Shown here in pieces: positions 1 through 10,689 of a stretch of 64,000 bases of DNA (positions are counted from its first letter, which is position 1; every line of letters begins with the position of its first letter). Below the pieces are notes generated by a model. The model was not told the origin of the DNA and searched no databases. It was given only the letters and a program-made list of their open reading frames with translations. The stretch spans positions 192,375 through 256,374 of the forward strand of contig SJOL01001034.1 in the NCBI GenBank assembly GCA_004794785.1, in the 5' to 3' direction. This stretch comes from Opisthorchis felineus (taxonomy: Eukaryota; Platyhelminthes; Trematoda; Opisthorchiida; Opisthorchiidae). A program made the position numbers and the translations under genes.

Positions 1-90
1 CTATGCGAGTCCTCGTGCTGGCAAAATTACTGCCCCGCGCTGAGAACTTAAAGAGCAGTGCTACATCCTTTTTTCGCTTGTGCCTTTCAG

Positions 91-170
91 GTGAACGACA
101 ACCGCAGAACGACAAGAACACAACCGACCCGGGAAACTTGGGCAAAAGCCTCGATCCTGTGTATCAATCC
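91..170 (+). CDS. Possible internal exon of an unidentified gene at the left edge
   Basis: A long pyrimidine tract ending CTTTCAG (84-90) is followed by 80 bp open in one frame, reading ERQPQNDKNTTDPGNLGKSL then DPVYQS, with a consensus donor GTGAGT at 171. A possible 40-bp intron (171-210, ending GCACAG) would fit the micro-intron sizes in EIF2B4, but the frame is also open without splicing up to 383. The peptide is hydrophilic and I do not recognise it. It could be an upstream EIF2B4 exon or an unrelated gene cut by the window. Confidence 0.3.
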
Positions 171-403
171 GTGAGTGGTATGACCTTGGCCTGTCGAGGT
201 GTTAGCACAGGCCACAGATTGCAAAATGAGAGAGACAATCGTAGTATGCACGCCATGGAAGCACCAGGGGACAGTGATTCCCCGAAGGCAGGTGTTCACG
301 GCCAGTTCTGTGGAAAGAAGGCAGAGAGAAAGATACTGAGCCGAAGCCCAGTAAGCAAGGTTGTACATCACCAATACACGTAATTCACTCAATCTGGCAG
401 ACA

Positions 404-3223
404 CCGTACACTACAAGATCCATGTTGGGATTACTTCACTTGTGGCGCCAACCACATTCTGATGGACTTAGTGGCGAACACATTCAAAAGTGCAGGCCGA
501 GATAAAATTGGGTTTACGATCGACCCGCCACAGCGTTAATTTGCTACAGCACTGTATTTGAGGAACACTTACATGGATAACTATTTTCCTAATATATTTA
601 CGGCTTAGATTTAATTGTTTGCAGCGTTTGAACATTACCTGCTTTTGAGGTATGCCATAGTCCATCTTAGGTGTACGTATCTGTATGTGATGATTCAAGA
701 GTGTTTCGCGGGCTTACTCGCCATTAATAAAAGGAATAATCCTAATGCGTTTGTTAGTCCAGTTTTGACTAGTTGTAGTCCCGTACGTTACATGGTGTTT
801 GGGACGTACATGGAGTGATCGATATCTTCTTTAAGATACGGGGCGATAAAATGGACTAACTAAGCCTCCCAACTCATTGATTAGTTTCATTATATATGAC
901 AAGGTTTAATTTTGCATGTTCTGCTTCATCAGTGACCGCCCGGACTCTGGTCTACATTAACGGGACTGTCGGTGCATCTTTCGCAGCTAACGGATCAACG
1001 ACAGTCTTTTCTGTTATACTGGAGAATTTTATATAATCTGTGTCTATACATTCGGAGGAATCAATCGTTGAGCGTGAACTGCTATGTGACCAAAAAACAA
1101 AGACGTCTATTCAGTAAAGTACGCTGTCTATGGAGAAGCACTTGTTGGCTTAAGGCAACGGCCTACTTTCTGAGGAGTACATCAGGAGTACCCACAAAAG
1201 ATCTATTATTGATTATCGAAGTCTGCAGGGTACACGGACACGTGTGCCTGTTTTCCCAATTTTGACCCGTATTCCACGAAGGAACAACACTCACAACCTG
1301 GAGATTACTTCAGCATTCTCGAGTGCGAAGTGCATTTTGCAAAGAGGCGGACCGCACGAGAAACGAGCGGAGGATGAATTACTGTAGCTCCACATCAACC
1401 TCTATAGACGCCGAACATGTTCTTGAATTCATCTTAGCCCAACCCAGACCACAAGCAACTAACTCTGAACCGCACTTTGGCCATGCGCGGAATAAAGGTG
1501 TTTTCCTCCACTAGAATATAGATTGAACTGAAAACGCCTGAACTCACTGGTTGTGAGAAGTTTAGATTCGGCGGTTTGACCTATTGAGGCAAGTAAGTTG
1601 CTGGTATTGCATAGAACCGGATTGTCGTCATGCATAGAGTAAGTGGGTTTGTAGAAAAACGAGCACACAGTACAACTGGATGGCGAGAGTTTTCGCATAA
1701 ATTCAGCGGATCAGGGCAGTCTTGTGTGTGTGGAACGAGGATATCATTGAGTCCACCGATGGCGCAGCGTGGTTCGTTATTGCCGCCCAGACGAGGCAAT
1801 AGTGCAGCCATCTCTAGATTGGGAACTCAATTAGAAAGAGGGTAAAAAAAGGTTGCTATTGAATTCTATGATTGGAATGTTGCCTGCGGCCTAAAATAGC
1901 AGCCAGCTCTTGAAAATCGATAATCATTATTCGGGTGGGGGTAGTCAGGTATGGCGACAAGCGATTGGGATGAACGGACTTGGACACATGAATATGACGA
2001 ACATGCATTAGCTAGATGGTGCGATACTTGAGTCATAGTCGTATAGTCGTCCATGAAGCTGGGAGGACAAGTGTGAGTGGACGGGGCCACCACCGTAGTT
2101 CAAGCGCACCTGCCTTTGTGGCTAGTTCGTGGCAGTGGGTGATTAGCTCGCAGGCAGTTGCGAAGGCAAGTCTGTCGTGCAGGGGAGCGTACTAGGGCTT
2201 AAAAGTGGTTTAAAACGCCCTCAGGGACAACTATTAAAACAGTTCGGTATTGCCAATCCAAAAGGTGGACAAGAGAGGTCGATAGGAAGACAAGTTGCCA
2301 GCCAGGGGCTACGGCAAACAGTAGTGTACATAGTGAGGAGGTTGATGGTTATTTGGTATCAAATGCTATACAGAAAGAGGTGCACAACTAATTCTGGAAG
2401 TTGGATGAATATAGACGAGTTATTAGTTCAAAGCACATGGGGACAAGGGGTTGGAGAAAAATGTGAGGTTCATGGTCGTGCTGTGCATTTGGAAGATTAG
2501 GTAATCTCGATGTGGCACGGTCACAGCCCAGCTGAGGGCGCGTAGCCTATGTAGAGCCGATTGCGTCCAAGGTGTCGCACTAGTGCAGTTTGGTATGTCT
2601 CTGTTAAACTACATACGAGAGAGCATTTTTCACTTTGATATAATTGGTGTTTCGTATGCATACGAGGGATTTCCTGGATATATGCTATAACCAGGGGACG
2701 TTTAGGCCAGTGGCACAGACATTTCACAACTGCTCTTTTAAATCTATGTATCAAAAGCAATCACAGAACCCAAGCGAATTGAATATTATTGATACTCTTG
2801 ACAGCATTCCTTTCACAACCATACTGGTCTCCCGGACGCAGCGTCCGGTACGGCGGGTTAATCTCCCTCTCGTGTCTCGCTCCACTGCTAGAAGTGCCTA
2901 GGCCGATAGATACCCCTTGCCTAGAGATGGAAGGAATTTACCATACACTTTACATCAGTGTCGCATGGAGGGGTAACTGGCGGCACGCATGTTTATATGG
3001 GTTTAAATGGTGGTCTGATAAAATAACTTTGAGAATAACCGTTTTAAATCGCCTGTCTTGACATGCAGCTGAACGTTGGGAGAACGAGTGCGTGCAATTG
3101 TTGGGTGGCGCAGTGGAGCCCTGTTCTTCGTAGAGGTGTATAGCACAATCTCTCTCTGTCACTGGTGGGTGTTGCGGAGTGACGAAGTTCAGCATCGCGC
3201 ACGAGTTCCTCCTGACCTAAATC
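404..3223. other. No supported gene
   Basis: Short open frames occur on both strands (for example 972-1265 and 2177-2500 on +), but none shows a recognisable domain or a convincing splice pattern. The only structural feature I note is a CpG-rich 17-bp inverted repeat at 2832-2848. Confidence 0.5.
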
Positions 3224-3437
3224 TATAGCTCACAGGGGTCAAGATGGCTCAGTGGTTAGAGCGCGAGCCTACTGACCGGAAGTTCCGCGCTTCGAGCCGC
3301 ACCTCTGCCTCTCGACTTCCCTGTCTAGGCTTGGGCGACCTGGCAGTATCCCAGCCCTCGTGCTTCCTTCGGGTAGCATGACAGTTAGACACCGAAAGGG
3401 TGCTACAGCTGAGTGATTTTTTATAGCTCACAGAGGT
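3224..3437 (+). mobile_element. tRNA-derived SINE with target-site duplications
   Basis: The body, about 3240-3421, starts with a tRNA-like head: A box TGGCTCAGTGG near 3245 and a B box resembling GCTTCGAGCCG near 3288. A unique tail follows (CTGTCTAGGCTTGGGCGACC, then GGCAGTATCCCAGCCC) and ends in a T-rich run. It is flanked by 16-bp direct repeats with one mismatch: TATAGCTCACAGGGGT at 3224-3239 and TATAGCTCACAGAGGT at 3422-3437. The duplications mark LINE-mediated insertion. Related copies lie at 12788-13047 and 46261-46440. Confidence 0.85.
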
Positions 3438-4610
3438 GGTTCTCAATGATGTTCACCGCGGATATCCAAAAAAATTTCGCCTGTCCCACGTAATATATGC
3501 CGACCCCGCTCAGTCGTTCGTTGAGGATACCACGAGCCCTGTAAGGTAACAAGGATGTTAATTTTTTCAAATAGGCGTCCACTGTGACAGGAAAATAACA
3601 TTCCTTCGTTTGCGATTTTATCAAGAGTGGGCGTTAGCTTCCGTCTTCGACTGCGGGAGGGACATCATGACGGGAACTTTGTTGCTGTTAAGGCAGTCCC
3701 TGTGATCTTCCAGTACCTAACAGACACAATCCTTTTGGCGTTCCTGGTGTGGCCGCGTACCTGGACGGTGGGCGGATCGTTACTGGCTATTCTGACGAGT
3801 AGTGCATACGAGTCGATCTGGTAATTTAACGTATTCAGGACAACAGCCTCCGCCTCCACCCTTAAAAGTTTCGGTTCTTCATGACAGTTATTTTCGGTAC
3901 CTCCTGTCCATACTTTGATCCCGAGGGCGTGCGAGGCATTCAGCAAATGCAAGTCCCCAAGAATCTTTCTACGGTGCGTTCTTTCATTGGTCCTATCATC
4001 TAGTGTCCGGCCGCCACTGAATCGCCTTCGAAATGACGCGCCCGAAGTTGGGTCAGAAGAGTGTGAAGCCTAGTTCTATCATTTCAATTCTATTCTTACC
4101 TCCGAACCGTTATTGATGCACAGCGCGCCAAACTGTCGCATGTGGCAGCCGACACCCGCTCACAGCTTCAGGACCATTACTCACCATCTTTCCAGGTGGA
4201 ACTAAGAAGGCGACCATGCATGCAACAAGGTTGCTGACCCCAAGAGATCAACATTACGGGAGAATTGAAAAAGGGGCGTTGGTGTTAGTATTCGCCGCCC
4301 GCCGCTCCCACGGAACGACGTATGGCCATCGATTCACCTTGCTGCATCATCATCGACAGCATGACATCAGTTTTCAACGCTGATGCCTCGCTGCCCTACA
4401 ACCATAATTTACTTAAAAGCTTTATTTTGAAAAAAGAATAAAAGTAGGCGGAAATCGGACTTAGTGCTAGCTAAATACAATCATTCCAACGTGCATACAC
4501 TTCCAGATATTCACTCAAGCAATCTGGATAGAAAGTGACAAGAACGCCGTTGACATCGATTAGCAGCCAATCAGGCTAACGCCAGAGCTAATACAACTTC
4601 CGAGGTATGA
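3438..4610. other. No supported gene
   Basis: I find nothing beyond short chance frames here, such as 3627-3824 (+) and 3665-3952 (-), which overlap antisense and lack recognisable motifs. Confidence 0.45.
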
Positions 4611-4692
4611 AGTGTTTCACAATCTACCATAAGGCAACGAAGCACAAGTGGCGCCAGCAGTCTCATTACGACCGCGGTGGTTACCACACTCA

Positions 4693-5103
4693 TTACGAGC
4701 CCCTTTTTTTAAATTGGGCACTATCACCGACCCCCCTCCCCCCAGTTGTCTGGGACAGTCTCCTTTCCCCAATGCAGGCAAACGGATCAGACAAGCACTG
4801 ACTGAGTATTTCGCCACCGTCTTTGAACAATGCGGGTGGGATGTCATCCGGACCAGAAGCTCGGTGGCGATTGAGAGAACATACGCATTCGTAAGGCTCT
4901 GAGACCGCAGGGGGTTCCACGTTCACTGTCCAAGGTTCTACTTCAACTGTGGGCTCCAGGTGCGTGGCAGCTGGTGGCCACAAAAGCTGTTCGAAGTATT
5001 CGACCCATCGGTCGAGGCGTTCTTTATTCAAGATAGCCACTCCATTCCGATCCTTGACGGCTTCGCTCACAGGAGGTTTCCTGGGACCGGTCGCATGGAT
5101 CAA
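4693..5103 (-). pseudogene. Retrotransposon reverse transcriptase, N-terminal part (copy A)
   Basis: The frame reads GPRKPPVSEAVKDRNGV, RLDRWVEYFEQLLWPP, LNRHRASGPDDIPPALFKDG and FKKRGS. These are the conserved region before RT motif 1 and motif 1 itself. A shifted frame continues with ARNECGNHRG (the NHRGI motif of RT block 2) to about 4650, after which similarity ends. The catalytic YADD block is absent, so the copy is 3'-truncated as well as frameshifted. Confidence 0.85.
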
Positions 5104-5446
5104 CTGAAATAATCATCAGGCGTTACCGGCTTTCTGGGCCCCTTCCATTTCCTTGGCTTTCCGTGTCCACCAGAGTTCACGGTCGACTCCCTCGCTCACT
5201 TTCACTTGACGTCTGATAATTCGTCGCATCAAGTTATATTCGGCACCGGCTGGGATAGTTCCTCGGGGTTTAAGCAGTGCCCTTGTTCGGTCTGATATCT
5301 AGTGCTTGAGTGAGCCTGGTGGCGCCGTGCCACAGGCAAAACTCCCAGCACTGTGCAAAGAGGTGGTGATCTCGTCCCAGTATGAATTCGTATCTGATGG
5401 CGGAGCATTTGGATGAGACTCTGGACGACGATCCTGGTAAATTTGT

Positions 5447-6516
5447 CTAACATCCGTATTCGGCCAGTCTCTCGGTTGCTAAGCGACTTGTCCGCATTTT
5501 ATTCGGCCCTGGAAAACAAAGGGAGAAACGGCTCTGGACAGGCTCGTGATCGAAATCCACAAATGTTTTCCAAAACGACCGGCAGTCAGTTATTGATCCG
5601 TTCCACCGGTAACTGGTGGTAATGTGATCAATTTGATTTCGTAGCTGACACTCCGTTGAAGGACACCAATTGGCCAGACGACTTCGGCTATTTCGGAAGT
5701 GAGTGTGGTATAGGAACAGCATGCTGCCAGCACACAACTGAAGCAATCGTTCACTATTGTCTGTTTGTACCGAGTCCAGTCTTTGTCGACCACTTAATTG
5801 AGTTTCAGATGCGCTAAGCCTGTTCAATTTTTCATTCAGTTCTCCGGCAAACACAACGATATCTGAGCTTTTAGCTCGCCGCAACAGGACATTCAGGGCG
5901 TCATAAAACTTGTCTTTGATAGTGTCAGGGACAAAGCCAGTTGGGGAGTAAGCGGACACGATAAATATACATCGATCAGCATTCCGCTTGTAAGACTCCT
6001 TCACAGACGTTGTTAGACGACACCAACCCCTGCACATCTTGCCGCAGCAGCTTTTGGATCGCCAGAGTTGTGCGGCCGGAAGCGATTGGAGAGTGATGGG
6101 GTGGTTTGCTCCACCACTGTGCGTGCATCTCGAATTCTTGTTTCTGATACACTGCATGCATCAATGCCAAGCAAATCCAGTGCAAGAGTAGCAGCAGCTT
6201 GTTGTCCTGCTTGCTTCAGAGTGCGGACATTGAAAACAGCCAGATGGTCTGGGCATCGAGGCTTGAAGATTGATTTCGAGATGCCTGAGGGTGTCGGCGC
6301 CGGACGACGCGCAGCTTTTGCTTGCACAACCGATGCAGAACGAACGGAGTCATCAATCCTAACTGCTGGCCCTACAAAGAGAGAGTTATAAGGGGGTGGG
6401 GAGAGGGGGGAAGAAAAAGTATGAGAGAGAAAAAGGGACGCCTCAGCAGTACCTCCTTTTCGCCTACCCGCCCTGCTGTATGCAGCATGTAAAGCGACCC
6501 GGCTGATGGACACCAC
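5447..6516 (-). pseudogene. Retrotransposon endonuclease domain, frameshifted (copy A)
   Basis: Two overlapping frames together give an exonuclease/endonuclease/phosphatase fold. The first reads FNVRTLKQAGQQAA, VSETRIRDARTVVEQ and AGVGVV. The second continues with FIVSAYSPTGF, VVFAGELNEKLNRLSASE, a DNSERLLQLCA segment and IDHITTSYRWNGSI, then FDHEPVQSRFSL. The Asn position in the GDMN motif is preserved as GELN, and the final catalytic D-H pair survives in the DFDHEP segment. It would nick target DNA for target-primed reverse transcription. The frameshift near 6100 and codon changes make it inactive. Confidence 0.85.
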
Positions 6517-6989
6517 GCCACGGCCGGTGTGGCATGAGAATATTGTTAGTTGTAAGTGTCATGGTTGTATGTGCGCTGGGATACCGCCAGGGCTACCACA
6601 CGTAGACAGCAGGACGATTAGGGTCCTCAACCAAAGCATTTGGCTCAAAAGCCTGACAGTAAGGCAGCGGTGTTTCGCGGGAAATGCAAGTGAATTTCAA
6701 TTTTTACGGAACAAGTCCCCGCGCATGTTCCAACCACCAACTTGGAGGACCAGGAGACTACGTTCGTCAGACCTCCAACCATTGACCAACCTGGTATTAG
6801 ACTGTGCGAGTTTCGCACGGACACCCCGCAGTATGGCTCAGTGGGTCGCGGAGGTACACAAACCGCCACACCACGGTAAGATCCAGTCTTTTCCTGACGG
6901 ATTCACCTTGCTGACTGACCACTAATCTTGTTTTCCATTTTTGGTTCGAGATTCTGCTTACCTGCTCATTCGGTGAATCTTCTTCAAAG

Positions 6990-8220
6990 TTGGGCCTTGA
7001 CATAATGGATGCAATTTCGATATTCCCTAAAACTGCATGGATGACTTCGGCCAAGCGAAAGCGCTGCCGCTCTTGCTCGGCAGTCACACTGCCGCAGAAG
7101 AGGACACCGCCTTAACTGCACTGTCCATCGACGACCACGTCAACCAGCAGCTCTCATAAGCCTTTCGTGTCCTATCGGTGACTTTATTGAATACCCGGCG
7201 CGAGACTGCAGCAGATCGGACACTGCAACAAGCGATCCAGTTCAGCTGGACATGTTGACCAACAAAGTACCCGGACGAAGTTCTCCAACCGCCTCTCCTG
7301 CGTCGGGATTCCCTATCGAGTGTGGATGAATACGCCATTTTTGAAGATCGTGTGGTGGTTCCTGAGATGGTTTCTTTCTGGGGCATCCTAGGATTAACCG
7401 GATAAAAGAAAAACCTCGTATTCTTGCCCACTGGCCAGACATGGATAACCAAGACTGAACTGTGCCGGAGGGTTTTCACAATGTCAAAAAGCTGTGGGGG
7501 CTCCTACTCGTCTGTCCCCTGGCCTCGGCTCGAGCCACCCGGTTGTTGGGTTCACATTGACTACGCGACCGATTGATGGGGTAATCTATCTCATCCTGAT
7601 CAACGCCCTTTCAGAGTGGCCGGAAATCATACCCTTTGTCCAGGCAACGACCACCAGTACCTTGGGAGCCTTGGTCCAGAGCGTCAGTCCACATGTCTTG
7701 TCCGAGTCCTTTGTTCCAGAAAACAGCTCACGAACGTTTCTTATGTAAGTTCAAGTGGCGCTGCTCAAAACTCGAGGGGATGGGAAATCCGTCGTTCTTC
7801 ACAGGTTTTCGCCGGTCCACGGTGCCACCCCGAATGACTCAGTGGATGATTGTGGATCGCCTGTTGAAACCGTCATGGGCTAGAGTTGCGAACCACCAAA
7901 TCCGCCATGTCTGTGACCCGAACAGCTTGTTCCATACCCACAATGACGACCAAAGGGGCTAAATTTGACGAGGATGCATGTGTTTTGCGCGAAATTACCG
8001 ACCATTCAATGAACCCCTGATGGTGGGCTACGTCCTACTAAAGCGCGGAAGAGTAGTGTACGATGTTTCTGCTGGCCAGGACACCTGGACTAGACACAAA
8101 TTAACCCCGTCCATTCCATTTTTTGAGACCACCGGCGTGCCTGCCAACTTTCTCGTGATATTCCCTTCAGCACTTTCGAAATACAGCCCATCACGGCTGA
8201 CGCGATGTAAGCAGAGATGA
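6990..8220 (+). mobile_element. Ty3/Gypsy LTR retrotransposon pol relic (RNase H end and integrase)
   Basis: Reading across frames on the + strand gives the end of RNase H (FGQAKALPLLLGSH, AAEEDTALTALSIDDHVNQQ), the linker before the zinc-binding region (DSLSSVDEYAIFEDRVVVPE), a remnant of the H2C2 region (SQCQKAV), the integrase core (WVHIDYATD, DGVIYLILINALSEWPEIIP) and the C-terminal module (CFARNYRPFN, VVYDVSAGQDTWTRHK). Several stops and frameshifts are present, including a stop right after the first catalytic Asp, so it cannot make integrase. I see no gag, protease or RT part and no 5' LTR. It abuts retrotransposon copy A on its left. Confidence 0.8.
7494..7748 (+). pseudogene. Gypsy-type integrase catalytic core fragment
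   Basis: In one frame CCWVHIDYATD carries the first catalytic Asp. In the adjacent frame DGVIYLILINALSEWPEIIP continues, followed by a TTTSTLGAL helix. The second Asp region (normally DNGTQF) is altered to PENSS. This is the rve domain of a Ty3/Gypsy element. The reader should treat the open frame as a pseudogene fragment, not a host gene. Confidence 0.8.
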
Positions 8221-8320
8221 GGTGAACGTGACAATGGATCATCCAACCTTTCTTCCAAGAAGAAGACGGCGAACTGCTCCGTTTTAAATTGACCCACGGA
8301 AGGCACGTTATTGACTATTC

Positions 8321-8332
8321 TCAAGGGGAGAT
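8321..8332 (+). promoter_or_regulatory. Possible polypurine tract and start of a 3' LTR
   Basis: CAAGGGGAGA is followed directly by TGTTGGGATG, about 100 bp after the integrase relic ends. Ty3/Gypsy 3' LTRs start with TG just after such a tract. I cannot find the other LTR or a CA end, so this rests on position and composition only. Confidence 0.35.
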
Positions 8333-8669
8333 GTTGGGATGTTAGTACCTCCGGAAACTATTCAACTGTCGAATTATTTTCGGCCTGATTTTCTGAAGTT
8401 TCAATTTTTTGTGCCTTTCTCTGCCATACTGGATATTCTTTCAGAATACGGCGCTTCGTTCCAATTAGCCAATCACAGTTTTGTTTGTTAGTGCGTTTCC
8501 CGTTCTTTAAGGTTCCCAAAATATGTATGTTTGGAGTTGCTCTCACTGTAGACTGCCTTTGGTTGAAGTAGTAAAAGCCCTCCTTCGAAGTTCTGCTCTT
8601 CGAGTGGTTGGGCTCGCCTAGTAGCTTGAGATTTGTGCGTTCGTTCTCACGTCGCATATATCAGTGGTC

Positions 8670-9105
8670 GTCCCACAGATACGCAGCACTCCGCCGTATG
8701 TCCACATGCCATGGTCAGAGTTGAGTCGTACACTCCTGATGAACGGCTATTTTGTATCAAAGCTCTCCATCGGTAGCTGATTGCCTCATGGCCCAACTGA
8801 GTACACGGTTCGTTTGCAGTTGGTAGTCCCCAAGTCGCTCGGTGAACGCTTGTTCTGAAAGGTTCTGTTGGCTAGAAATAAGTGATGTTCAGCACCTAAA
8901 TGTAGTCGCTCCCCATTATCCGGACGGTGAGCGTCAACCCCCAATTGGCTGCCAAGATGGGCTTCTTCAGAAGTTATTCGGCCAAGCTGATCATTCATAT
9001 CACCTGCAACAATTGCGATATATGTACTTCTAGTACTGCCAGTGTCAACGATGATTGACGAGCTGAGTCCCGGGGTCCTCACCCAGGGAGGCAGCAGTTG
9101 TTAAC
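8670..9105 (-). mobile_element. Non-LTR retrotransposon endonuclease fragment (copy B)
   Basis: The minus strand reads AIVAGDMNDQLGRITSEEAH, then LGSQLGVDAHRPDNGERLHL, EHHLFLANRTF, and in a shifted frame HEAISYRWRALIQ and DSTLTMACGHTA. This is the GDMN to DSDHAL part of the same endonuclease family as copy A, but at a different degree of divergence. The adjacent open frame at 8358-8657 (minus) may be its linker, but I cannot confirm that. Confidence 0.75.
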
Positions 9106-9109
9106 CCAA

Positions 9110-9330
9110 CTGATTTCACTGGTGCGTGTTTCCATACTTCGTTGCCAGGTCATAGACTGCCCACTCATCGGTCGCTTCCACTTAGCACAGGGCTCGGAAT
9201 GAGCTCTGCGAGACATGATCATCAGGCACGCAAAGTACATGTCCTAACCAGTGTAACCCATGAAGCGTGAGTAGCTCATCTGTTGCAGAGGAGTTCCGTT
9301 TTCTCAAAACCATCTATCGTACCTTAGCAT
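9110..9330 (-). mobile_element. Non-LTR retrotransposon 3'-end fragment (copy C)
   Basis: The minus strand reads HGLHWLGHVLCVPDDHVSQS, then degenerate EWAVYDLATKYGNT. This corresponds to the conserved C-terminal RWLGHVLRMP segment of these elements. It directly precedes the endonuclease of copy B on the same strand, so the 3' end of one element is joined head-to-tail to an internal part of another. Confidence 0.65.
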
Positions 9331-9344
9331 TGCTAATCCGACGC

Positions 9345-10385
9345 CGCTGCAAAGAGACTGGACCTTATCGCTTTGTGTTAGTTTGTGTACCTCTATGACC
9401 CACTGAGCTATACTGGAGAGGTCTTCTTGACAACGACAGAGTTTGTCATACCAGTCTCCTGGTCCTCCAGATTGGTGGTTCGAACAGACACGGTGAATCT
9501 TTCTTTAAAAAATTGTACTACTGCAGTAGTGTACCGGCACCCACCCACTGATTTTCGGCCAGTCTTTTGAGTCTAAGGCTTTTATTGAGTACCCTAATCG
9601 TTCTCCTGTCTAGGCCTGGATGCCTTGACAGTATCCCAGCTCCTGCACAACCATGAACGTCACAACTTAGAATATTTTCAAGTCATTAGCTGTCGTGTGG
9701 TGCAATCGGTCAAGTCACCTTACTTGGTGCATACAACAGAGCGGGTAAGCGAAAACATGCTACTGATGGTGATGATGATATCCGGAATGGATGAGGCTTG
9801 AGTCCATTCACAGAAACATCATCTTGACCGATGGGCTAAACACGCTGAAGAACATTTCAGCTGGGCCCCATTAGCTTACCTTCTGGAAATACCAAGTTAA
9901 CGTGGATACCAGTCCGCCCTTAACAAACGGAAGTCCAGTGTGCAATCTCATTTTTTCAGCTCAACAAAGCATTTGGTCCAGACGATTTGTATCCTCTGGT
10001 CTTCAAAGAAGTTGGCCGGACTGTCGGAATGTGGAAAGAATACCGTTAGAATTGAACGCCTTGACGGCGATTCCTACTTTCAGATAGAGTGGAAGAATAT
10101 CGTGCGGGAGCCACCGGTGCATCACTCTAGTGGTCATGGCATCCAAGTTGCTCAGTATTATCCTACGAAATTTGATCCGTCATCTGGAGGGCAGCTTCTT
10201 TAGAATGAAGCTGAGTTTCACCCTGGTCAGAGATACATCGATTATATCTTCACTTTGCCACAAGTGCTAGAACTGTGCCACTCCCTTCGACTGCCAACTC
10301 CGGTCGTCTTTCTCCACCTCAGAAAGAATGGGAGGTCAGAAAGAAAAGGGGATTTTGAAGCCCATCTATTGCTAGCGCTAGCCAC
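9345..10385 (+). mobile_element. Non-LTR retrotransposon with internal deletion (copy D: leader plus RT)
   Basis: The leader similar to those at 6890 and 15945 runs from about 9345 to 9760 (shared stretches CTTATCGC, GAGCTATACTGG, CACAACCATGA). The endonuclease is missing. From about 9820 the RT N-terminal region resumes: LNKAFGPDDLYPLVFKEVG, then after frame changes VMASKLLSIILRNLIRHLEG, NEAEFHPGQRYIDYIFTLPQ and LRLPTPVVFLHLRKNG. The stop in the middle (TTTAGAATG near 10201) and the frameshifts show it is dead. Confidence 0.8.
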
Positions 10386-10633
10386 TGAATCTGCGCATGT
10401 TGGGTCACTTACCATGGAAGCAACAACATGAAAATTGCAACCGATAAGGAACTGAGAAACCTGGGAACTTGTTGCGGAGCACAGCCAAGCGTGTTCTGCA
10501 CCATCATCATTGATAGTAACACCCGTGTTGACCAGTGGTGCTTTTTTTCGCAAAATACAGGTGAAACAGAACTTGGATAACTGTTGAGCGGAACTGTTGT
10601 TTTGCCTATTAAACCAAGAATCAACCCCATCGG

Positions 10634-10658
10634 CCCACCCACCCCCACCCCCTCCCCC
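10634..10658 (-). promoter_or_regulatory. G-quadruplex-type motif (minus strand)
   Basis: The + strand is five runs of three to five C separated by single A or T bases. The minus strand therefore has five G-runs with one-base loops, a very strong G4 consensus. It lies about 630 bp upstream of the proposed EIF2B4 start, but a regulatory role is only inferred from position. Confidence 0.6.
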
Positions 10659-10689
10659 AAAAAAATGTGCCTTCACAACTCAGCGTTGT

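Larger units (their letters stand above)
4617..6890 (-). mobile_element. Degenerate APE-RT non-LTR retrotransposon, RTE/SR2-like, 3'-truncated (copy A)
   Basis: Read on the minus strand, this runs from a 5' leader (about 6890 to 6520) through an apurinic-type endonuclease (about 6330 to 5450) and a linker (5450 to 5110) into the start of the reverse transcriptase (5103 to about 4617), where it stops. The same leader, endonuclease and RT pieces recur at 8670-10385 and 15945-17214. The coding frame switches several times, so the copy is dead. Assignment to the RTE/SR2-like group is from protein motifs and is an inference. Confidence 0.85.
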
